From Saprospiraceae bacterium (GTDB lineage: Bacteria; Bacteroidota; Bacteroidia; Chitinophagales; Saprospiraceae): 64,000 bases of DNA. The DNA lies in contig JADJLN010000007.1 in assembly GCA_016710115.1 (NCBI GenBank), positions 124,001 to 188,000 of the forward strand. The letters are read 5' to 3'. The notes under the pieces are model-generated. The model was not told the DNA's origin and ran no database searches. It saw only the letters and a list, made by a program, of their open reading frames with translations. The translations under genes were made by a program, and so were the position numbers. This document shows positions 58,161 through 64,000 of this stretch, one piece after another; within the stretch, counting starts at the first letter, position 1, and every line of letters starts with the position of its first letter.

Positions 58161-59102
58161 CTATCCTTGTTCACGCCGCGGGGCCAGGAGGTAAAGAACT
58201 GCCATTCGTATCGCCACGCCGTTTTCAACCTGCTGGAGAATGATCGATTGGGATGAATCCGCAACATCACTGGTCACTTCAACACCCCGATTGATCGGCC
58301 CGGGGTGCATGATGACGACGTCCTGACCCAGTTCATCCAACATGGCACGATTGATCCCGAAATACAATGCATATTCCCGCAAGGAAGGAAAATACCTGCT
58401 GTCCTGCCGTTCGAGTTGAATCCGGAGGATATTGGCGACATCTGCCCATTGAAGCGTATCCCGAATATCATAGGAAACCTCTACACCAAGTGTATGGATC
58501 CACTTGGGGATCAACGTCGGAGGACCGCATACACGCACTTTCGCCCCTAATTTGGTCAGACACAGGATATTGCTTAATGCCACACGGGAGTGAAGGACAT
58601 CGCCTACAATGGCAATGTGTTTTCCTGCCAGATCGCCTACCTTTTCTTCCATGGAAAACGCATCCAGCAGTGCCTGTGTAGGGTGTTCGTGCGTTCCATC
58701 ACCTGCGTTGATGATCGTCGCATTGATCTTCCTGGCCAGTAATTCCGGAGCTCCAGGCGCCGGATGACGCATCACCACCATATCCACTTTCATGGATAGA
58801 ATGTTGTTGACTGTATCGATCAACGTTTCTCCTTTACTCACCGAAGATGCTGAGGCCGAAAAATTGACTACATCTGCAGACAACCTCTTTTCGGCAAGTT
58901 CAAACGAGATCCGGGTACGGGTCGAATTTTCAAAAAACAGGTTGACAATGGTCGTATCGCGAAGTGAAGGCACCTTCTTGATCGGGCGGCTGAGCACCTC
59001 CTTGAATTGCACCGCGGTTTCAAAAATCAATCGTATATCCTCTGATGACAGATCCTTGATCCCTAACAAATGGGGTTGACTCAACCTGCGTTGTTCACTC
59101 AT
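58161..59102 (-). CDS. pyrB: Aspartate carbamoyltransferase, catalytic subunit
   Basis: ATCase joins carbamoyl phosphate and aspartate in pyrimidine synthesis. Motifs: carbamoyl-phosphate loop FFENSTRTRISFE, SASASSVSKGETLIDT, MRHPAPGAPEL, DGTHEHPTQALLD, and MHPGPINRGVE. About 313 residues from MSEQRRLSQPHLL at 59102. The start overlaps the pyrR stop. No pyrI regulatory chain or pyrC is adjacent in this window. It is intact. Confidence 0.95.
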   Translation of the reverse strand: MSEQRRLSQPHLLGIKDLSSEDIRLIFETAVQFKEVLSRPIKKVPSLRDTTIVNLFFENSTRTRISFELAEKRLSADVVNFSASASSVSKGETLIDTVNNILSMKVDMVVMRHPAPGAPELLARKINATIINAGDGTHEHPTQALLDAFSMEEKVGDLAGKHIAIVGDVLHSRVALSNILCLTKLGAKVRVCGPPTLIPKWIHTLGVEVSYDIRDTLQWADVANILRIQLERQDSRYFPSLREYALYFGINRAMLDELGQDVVIMHPGPINRGVEVTSDVADSSQSIILQQVENGVAIRMAVLYLLAPRREQG

Positions 59103-59658
59103 GAGGGGACACCAGTTTTTGGGGGTAGATGAGGATTTTGTCGTCACCGTCATGATCCGCCCAACTCACCTTGACATAGGCCTCATCAACAGCATCGACC
59201 TGGATGCCGACATAGTTTGCCTTGATGGGTAAATGGCGGTTAAATCGGCGGTCGACAAGGGCTAAAAGTTCAACCGTTTCCGGGCGGCCGAAATCTCCCA
59301 GTGCCGTCATGGCTGCCTGCACTGTCCGCCCGGTGTAAAGGACATCATCTATCAGGATAACCCTTTGATTTTCAATTGAAAAATCCAACTCTGTCCGAGA
59401 GGCCACCAATGGTCTGCCCTGTATTCTGAAATCATCACGATAAAATGTGATATCCAGTTTTCCATATCGGAGATCATCCTGATGCAGGATCTGATGGAGA
59501 CGACTGACGAGGCGATCTGCCAATAAAACGCCTCTTGGCTGGATGCCGATCAGACAGGCTCCGTGAAATTCATCATAATTCTCGATGAGTGCATAACACA
59601 ACCGATCCAGAACCATCTGGAAAGGTTTGCTGGACAAAATGACGCGGCCATGCTCCAT
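59095..59658 (-). CDS. pyrR: PyrR-like uracil phosphoribosyltransferase/regulator
   Basis: PyrR (187 residues from MEHGRVILSSKPF) is recognised by the PRPP-binding loop VILIDDVLYTGRTVQAAM, GIQPRGVLLADRL, and ITFYRDDF. PyrR proteins have uracil phosphoribosyltransferase activity and in some bacteria regulate pyr operons by binding leader RNA. Here it heads pyrRB with no room for a leader (promoter box 6 nt away), so attenuation at this site seems unlikely. The Met at 59658 is chosen because the upstream in-frame start lies upstream of and reads through the box. Confidence 0.93.
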   Translation of the reverse strand: MEHGRVILSSKPFQMVLDRLCYALIENYDEFHGACLIGIQPRGVLLADRLVSRLHQILHQDDLRYGKLDITFYRDDFRIQGRPLVASRTELDFSIENQRVILIDDVLYTGRTVQAAMTALGDFGRPETVELLALVDRRFNRHLPIKANYVGIQVDAVDEAYVKVSWADHDGDDKILIYPQKLVSPHE

Positions 59659-59664
59659 GTGGTG

Positions 59665-59672
59665 CAAATATA
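59665..59672 (-). promoter_or_regulatory. Promoter of pyrRB (-7 box, -33 TTG)
   Basis: TATATTTG on the minus strand with a TTG about 16-17 bp upstream. It is 6 nt from the pyrR ATG. Confidence 0.6.
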
Positions 59673-59711
59673 CCAAACCAGTAGTCAATCCTGCCCGAAA
59701 TCAGAGTAACC

Positions 59712-61391
59712 TCACGAATTGCGAGCTGCGACTTTCAGCCAGGTGTCTTTTAGGGTCACTGTTCGATTAAAGACGAGATGATCCGCTGTGCTGTCAGGGT
59801 CCGTTGCGAAGTAGCCCAAACGCATAAACTGGTAATACAGCCCTGGCCTGGTCTCCGCCAATGCCGGCTCAACCATGGCATTGGACAGAACAGTCAGTGA
59901 ATCCGGATTGATCAGGTCCAGAAGATCCCGCTCATCGGCACCCGGGTTTTCCACCGTGAACAAGCGATCATACAACCTGATTTCCGCCGGCACTGCCCGG
60001 TCTGCAGATACCCAGTGAATCGTCGATTTGGGCTTGAGCCCACTCGTATCCTCTCCGCTTTTCGAGTTTTCGTAATAGGTGCACTTCAATTCGACAACCT
60101 TTCCCGATTCATCCTTGACCACTTCATCACACTGGATGATGTAAGCACTCTTCAATCGGGCGAGTCCTCCCGGACTCAGACGGAAATACTTTGGTGGCGG
60201 GTTTTCCATAAAGTCATCCTGCTCGATCCACAGCGTTTGTGTGAATGGAAGTGAGCGTACCCCGGCATTTACATCTTCAGGATTGTTCTCTGTTTCCAAC
60301 CATTCCGTTTTCCCTTCAGGAAAATTGGTCAGGGTCACTTTCAACGGGTGAAGAACGGCCATGACGCGAACGGCCAACCGATTGAGGTCTTCCCGAACAC
60401 AAAACTCCAATAACCCGAGATCTACAAGATTCTCCCGTTTGGCAATACCCACGCGTTTGGCCCATTCCCGGATAGCCTGTGCTGTATATCCCCTGCGGCG
60501 CATGCCCGAAATGGTCGGCATCCGAGGATCATCCCAGCCTCGCACATGACCCTCTTGCACCAGTCGCAGTAATTTGCGCTTGGAAACGACGGTATAACTC
60601 AGATTGCGTCGAGCAAATTCATACTGCTTCGATGGATAAATCCCAAGTTTATCGATCATCCAGTCGTACAATTCCCGATGTGGCACAAATTCCAGAGTGC
60701 AAATGGAATGGGTGATCTTTTCGATGCTATCACTCTGTCCATGCGCCATATCGTACATGGGATAGATGCACCAGGTGTCGCCGGTGCGATGATGATGGGC
60801 AAATTTGATCCGGTATAACAGGGGATCCCGCATGATCATATTCGGAGATGCCATATCGATCTTCGCCCGCAATACCCGCGACCCTTCAGGGTATTCGCCA
60901 TTTTTCATCTTTTCGAAGAGGTCCAGGTTCTCTGCAATACTCCGATCCCGATACGGGCTGTTGACCCCAACCTGAGTAGGTGTCCCTTTCATCTTGGCGA
61001 TCTCCTCTGAAGTACTGTCATCAACATAGGCAAGGCCATTCCGGATCAGGTCCTGTGCAAAGGCATACAATTGAGGGAAATAGTCGGATGCATAGAAGAT
61101 ATTGGCTGGTTTGAAACCAAGCCATTCCACATCTTCCAGAATACTGTCCACATATTCCGTTTCTTCTGTAATCGGATTGGTGTCATCAAATCGAAGATTG
61201 GTTTTACCCCCGTATTTCAGGCCAAGTCCAAAATTGAGACAAATCGCCGTCGCATGTCCGATATGCAGATATCCGTTCGGTTCGGGTGGAAACCGTGTCA
61301 GGACTCGACCATCGTGTTGCCCAGCAGCAAGATCATCTTCGATTATGGTCTCCAGAAAATTATTGGATTCGTTTTCGTTGGATACGGACAT
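59712..61391 (-). CDS. glnS: Glutaminyl-tRNA synthetase
   Basis: This class I synthetase (559 residues) has PPEPNGYLHIGHA (HIGH), RFDDTNPITEE, WCIYPMYDMAHGQSDSIE, and VVSKRKL (KMSKS-like), plus a C-terminal two-barrel anticodon-binding region (about 335-550). The combination and length fit GlnRS and not the shorter bacterial GluRS. It charges tRNA-Gln directly. It starts at MSVSNENESN; the earlier Met at 61412 is within the promoter box. Confidence 0.95.
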   Translation of the reverse strand: MSVSNENESNNFLETIIEDDLAAGQHDGRVLTRFPPEPNGYLHIGHATAICLNFGLGLKYGGKTNLRFDDTNPITEETEYVDSILEDVEWLGFKPANIFYASDYFPQLYAFAQDLIRNGLAYVDDSTSEEIAKMKGTPTQVGVNSPYRDRSIAENLDLFEKMKNGEYPEGSRVLRAKIDMASPNMIMRDPLLYRIKFAHHHRTGDTWCIYPMYDMAHGQSDSIEKITHSICTLEFVPHRELYDWMIDKLGIYPSKQYEFARRNLSYTVVSKRKLLRLVQEGHVRGWDDPRMPTISGMRRRGYTAQAIREWAKRVGIAKRENLVDLGLLEFCVREDLNRLAVRVMAVLHPLKVTLTNFPEGKTEWLETENNPEDVNAGVRSLPFTQTLWIEQDDFMENPPPKYFRLSPGGLARLKSAYIIQCDEVVKDESGKVVELKCTYYENSKSGEDTSGLKPKSTIHWVSADRAVPAEIRLYDRLFTVENPGADERDLLDLINPDSLTVLSNAMVEPALAETRPGLYYQFMRLGYFATDPDSTADHLVFNRTVTLKDTWLKVAARNS

Positions 61392-61409
61392 TCGTTCAGG
61401 ATTGATAGG

Positions 61410-61417
61410 CAAAAATA
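61410..61417 (-). promoter_or_regulatory. Bacteroidota -7 promoter box for glnS
   Basis: TATTTTTG on the minus strand, 18 nt before the glnS ATG at 61391. Confidence 0.5.
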
Positions 61418-61456
61418 GGTGAGATTGATAGGCAGATTGTGGCGAAAATCACAGAT

Positions 61457-63316
61457 TTACATACGCTCCGGCATTTCCATACCCAGAAGCTGCATAGCAT
61501 CCTGCAATATTTGCGCCGTTACCGACGAAATATGGAGACGGACCTCTCTGGCCAGATCGGATTCTGCACGCAGGACAGAAAATTCATGATAAAACTTGTG
61601 GAAGGCCTTCGCTACGGCATAGGCATAATTGGCCACCAGTGAAGGGTCATATTGATCTGCTGCCTGACGGATAAATCCAGAATAATCGCACAACAGCAAA
61701 AGGAGCTCCTTTTCTCCCTGTTGCAACGTATAGCCGGACAAAGACAGACCCGGTGTAGGATCACCCGCCTTCCTGAAAATGGATTTTATCCGAACAAATG
61801 CATTCTGGATGTAAGGCCCTGTATGTCCTGGAGATCAACCGATTCTTTTGGATCGAAGATCATTTTCCGCTTGGGGTTCACCTTGATGATATGATATTTC
61901 AGTGCCGCAATGCCCACTTTCCTGTAGATCTCGGAAAGTTCTTCAGCAGGGATGTCGAGAGATTCACCACGCTCTTCTGCTCCTGCACGCGCTTCCATGA
62001 TCACTTCACTGATCAGGTCGTCTGCGTCAACGACGGTACCCTCTCTGGATTTCATCCGGCCGGTGGGCAGTTCAACCATCCCGTAAGACAGATGGAACAG
62101 ACCATCGGCATAAGGTACACGCAGCCGCTTGAGGATGGAAAAAAGGACTTGAAAGTGGTAATTCTGTTCATCTGCCACCACATAGACCATGCGGTTGGCC
62201 TGGAAATCCCGATACCGGTCTTCTGCCGTGCCCAAATCCGGGTCATGTACACAGACGTACCATCACTGCGGAGGAGGATCTTTTTTCCAGGCCTTCTGCA
62301 GTGAGATCGATCCACACTGAACCGTCTTCCTCTTGATAGAACACATTCTCCCCCAATCCTTTATCGACAATATCACGACCGAGCAGATACGTTTCCGATT
62401 CGTAATAGGACTTGTCAAATGTCACCCCCAGGGCAGCGTAGGTCTGGTCGAAACCCGCATAAACCCAGCCGTTCATCATCTTCCAGATCTCCCGTACTTC
62501 CGGATCGTTCTGTTCCCATTGCACCAGCATCTCCCTGGCCTCAGCACCCAGGGCCGATACTTCGTTGAAGTAGCTGTTCTTGTAGGCTTTGAAAAACTCT
62601 TCACGCGACTTGCCGGGTTCACCTTCCTTTTGATTCAACAGATGAGCTTCCCAAAGAGCGGTGGCTTCTTCTGTAGTTTGCCAGGATGCATATTCCTGTT
62701 TGAATGCTTCCTCGAATCGGATGTAGAAATCTCCGACAAGGTGATCACCCTTTTTTCCACTGTTTTCAGGGGTAATGCCCTCACCAAACCGCTGCCAGGC
62801 CAGCATACTCTTGCAGATGGCAATACCCCGATCATTGACCACCTGCACGCGAACGACATCATATCCTGCGCGTTGAAGAATCTGGCTCATGGACCAACCC
62901 AGAAGTATGTTCCGTACATGGCCAAGATGAAGTGGCTTATTGGTGTTCGGTGATGCATACTCGACAAGAACACGTTCATTTCTGGGTTGAAAAGCCGGTA
63001 AAGCATCAGCCGAAAGCTCCTGTAGATAGTTCAGCCACACGGAGGTTTGCATTTCGATATTCAGAAACCCTTTGATCACATTATACGAGGTCACCAGATG
63101 GCTGCATTCGGCGAGGAGCAGGTCACCAATTTCGATAGCGATCTCATCGGGCGATTTTTTTGCAGCTCGGGTCAACGGAAAGGTGACCAGGGTATAGTCG
63201 CCAGTGAATTCTTTGCGCGTTGGCGACAGGGGTATGTCCTCACGAGTGAAGACATGCTGGTACATGCGTTGAATCAACGGAATGATTGCCGATTGCAGCT
63301 GATGAAGAGGATGCAT
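61457..63316 (-). CDS. argS: Arginyl-tRNA synthetase (three frameshifts)
   Basis: Arginyl-tRNA synthetase is recognised by the N-terminal additional domain (1-100), ASPNTNKPLHLGHVRN (HIGH), LLRSDGTSVYMTRDLGTAEDR, YVVADEQNYHFQVLF, and the C-terminal anticodon domain (KELLLLLCDYSGFIRQAAD, ALPNSL-like helical end). Single bases are missing near 62283 (LEKKILLRSDG joined), 62239 (TRDLGTAEDRYRDFQ) and 61817 (QGPYIQNAFVRIKSIF). Restored length is about 620. All three are runs of two or more identical bases. An essential gene of which this is the only copy seen, so errors are the best explanation. Confidence 0.92.
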
Positions 63317-63342
63317 GTGTGACCTGTTCTACAATGAAACGG

Positions 63343-63350
63343 CAAAAATA
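63343..63350 (-). promoter_or_regulatory. Bacteroidota -7 promoter box for argS
   Basis: TATTTTTG on the minus strand, 26 nt before the argS ATG at 63316. Confidence 0.55.
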
Positions 63351-63370
63351 CGTTTCCTCTGGTTGGGAGA

Positions 63371-63826
63371 CTATGCCCGACTTGTCTTCCGGTATAAAAC
63401 GATCCTGCCGGGCACGCAATCCATTCCATCCACCCGACCCTGCCACTTTCCTTGCAGGTAACGAATATCCTTTTTTCGCTTGACAACCAGTTGATACGAC
63501 TTGATGCAATAGGACATATTTTCCAGTTCCTTCTGGTTGAGCACCAGACCGTCTTCAAGTGTCAGAAAAAATCCCTGATAAACTTTCCCGGTAATCTCCG
63601 TTTTAATATACACATCATCTCGTTGCCTGATCTCGACATATCCAGACAGATCATTACCGATGACTTTGAGGTACAGTTGCATGTCGTATTCCGGTCGGAC
63701 GCCGCCTTCTTCCTGCGTCAGGATGCCTTCCCATGTTCCATCCAGATCAAGCGGAATGGATTGGGCAGCAAGCGAGATCATGATGCCGCCAAACAGGATG
63801 GGCAAAATGATTCGTAAGAATATCAT
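63371..63826 (-). CDS. Small exported protein, unknown
   Basis: The 151-residue product has a signal peptide (MIFLRIILPILFGGIMISLAAQ) and about 130 residues of alternating strands beginning LDLDGTWEGILTQEEGG and ending KWQGRVDGMDCVPGRIVLYRK. The double G-W/W-G pattern (GTWEG near the start, KWQG near the end) suggests a small beta-barrel of lipocalin-like type, but no family is recognised. It overlaps the rsmD stop by 4 nt (ATGA) and so shares a transcript with rsmD. It ends 20 bp before the argS promoter box. Confidence 0.7.
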   Translation of the reverse strand: MIFLRIILPILFGGIMISLAAQSIPLDLDGTWEGILTQEEGGVRPEYDMQLYLKVIGNDLSGYVEIRQRDDVYIKTEITGKVYQGFFLTLEDGLVLNQKELENMSYCIKSYQLVVKRKKDIRYLQGKWQGRVDGMDCVPGRIVLYRKTSRA

Positions 63827-64000
63827 TCGAAAAAACTGAAATGAGTCTGGCCGTACCTTCTCAATTCGGACAGACGCGCATGAGCCGAAAAATCGTGGGA
63901 TGGATCGTGTTCCAGGACGAGAAACCCGTCCGGATTCAAAAATCCCCGATTGATGATCAGATCCGGGATCAGATCAATTTGTGCGAGTGCATACGGTGGG
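63823..64000 (-). CDS. rsmD: 16S rRNA (guanine-966-N2)-methyltransferase, C-terminal part (partial)
   Basis: The last 178 bases encode, on the minus strand, PPYALAQIDLIPDLII onward and end HARLSELRRYGQTHFSFFE. The PPY is the tail of the DPPY catalytic motif, and the LVLEHDPSHDFSAH and YG-HFSFF endings are characteristic of RsmD in Bacteroidota. The enzyme methylates G966 of 16S rRNA. The start lies beyond the window. Confidence 0.82.
   Translation of the reverse strand, partial: PPYALAQIDLIPDLIINRGFLNPDGFLVLEHDPSHDFSAHARLSELRRYGQTHFSFFE

Noticed and set aside
1..64000. tRNA, rRNA, tmRNA or riboswitch
   Set aside because: No T-loop-like GTTCRANNC with matching stems in intergenic DNA, and no conserved riboswitch core was recognised by eye. 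A covariance-model scan would be decisive.

Overview
The window looks like chromosomal DNA of a member of the phylum Bacteroidota, most likely from the Saprospiria/Chitinophagia side. No 16S rRNA or tRNA is present, so this rests on gene content and promoters. The supporting genes are a type III glutamine synthetase, a Bacteroidota-type TamB, a DUF4296 lipoprotein, a DUF1343/NamZ lipoprotein, a TlpA-type thioredoxin with a long helical insert, a two-gene LytS/LytTR system and NADP glutamate dehydrogenase. At least fourteen genes are also preceded by a box matching TAnnTTTG, the known -7 element of the Bacteroidota primary sigma factor. Most genes are housekeeping; there is no phage, IS element, CRISPR array or rRNA operon.

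Layout. 1-9.5 kb: end of ndk, mutS2, aroC, a secreted endonuclease/phosphatase-fold lipoprotein and tamB. 9.6-16 kb: folP-yheT, a TPMT-like methyltransferase, an M23 endopeptidase, and folE-fabD-yqgE. 16-18.7 kb: LytS/LytTR two-component pair followed by a fructosamine-kinase-like gene. 18.7-19.3 kb: the only clearly non-coding accessory stretch, with a terminator, three copies of a 20-28 nt repeat each following a hairpin, and a second terminator. 19.3-28.5 kb: glnN, a helix-hairpin-helix outer-membrane-like protein, namZ, an exonuclease-GIY-YIG fusion, and mrp-nfu-pyrF. 28.6-38.8 kb: a RibF-glycosyltransferase fusion, rluA, an ABC-F ATPase, a PhoB/PhoR-like pair, DUF4296-sixA, and a SWIM protein-rlmH-rhomboid operon. 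38.8-45.3 kb: gdhA, lpdA, and a three-gene set of SCP2-like protein, C39-peptidase/ABC-like protein with a degenerate ATPase domain, and HlyD-like adaptor. 45.5-55 kb: fmt-MBL hydrolase, a small membrane protein, RNase D coupled to a twin-ATPase ABC protein, an AsmA protein and a TlpA protein. 55-64 kb: two long coiled-coil genes, pyrR-pyrB, glnS, argS, a small exported protein and the end of rsmD.

Sequence quality matters for every reader. Twenty-one genes, many of them essential (aroC, fabD, argS, mrp, lpdA), carry one to several single-base indels or a nonsense codon, while protein homology continues smoothly across the break. Most are one-base deletions in short homopolymers, and the few apparent insertions fall in runs of 3-7 identical bases. 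I read these as uncorrected sequencing or assembly errors, not pseudogenes. Coordinates given for such genes span the whole reconstructed gene, and each break is located in the entry.

The most unusual items are the C39 peptidase/pseudo-ABC exporter set, the hairpin-repeat array at 18.7-19.0 kb, the RibF-GT2 fusion, the long coiled-coil pair, and the very short 5' leaders implied by the promoter boxes.
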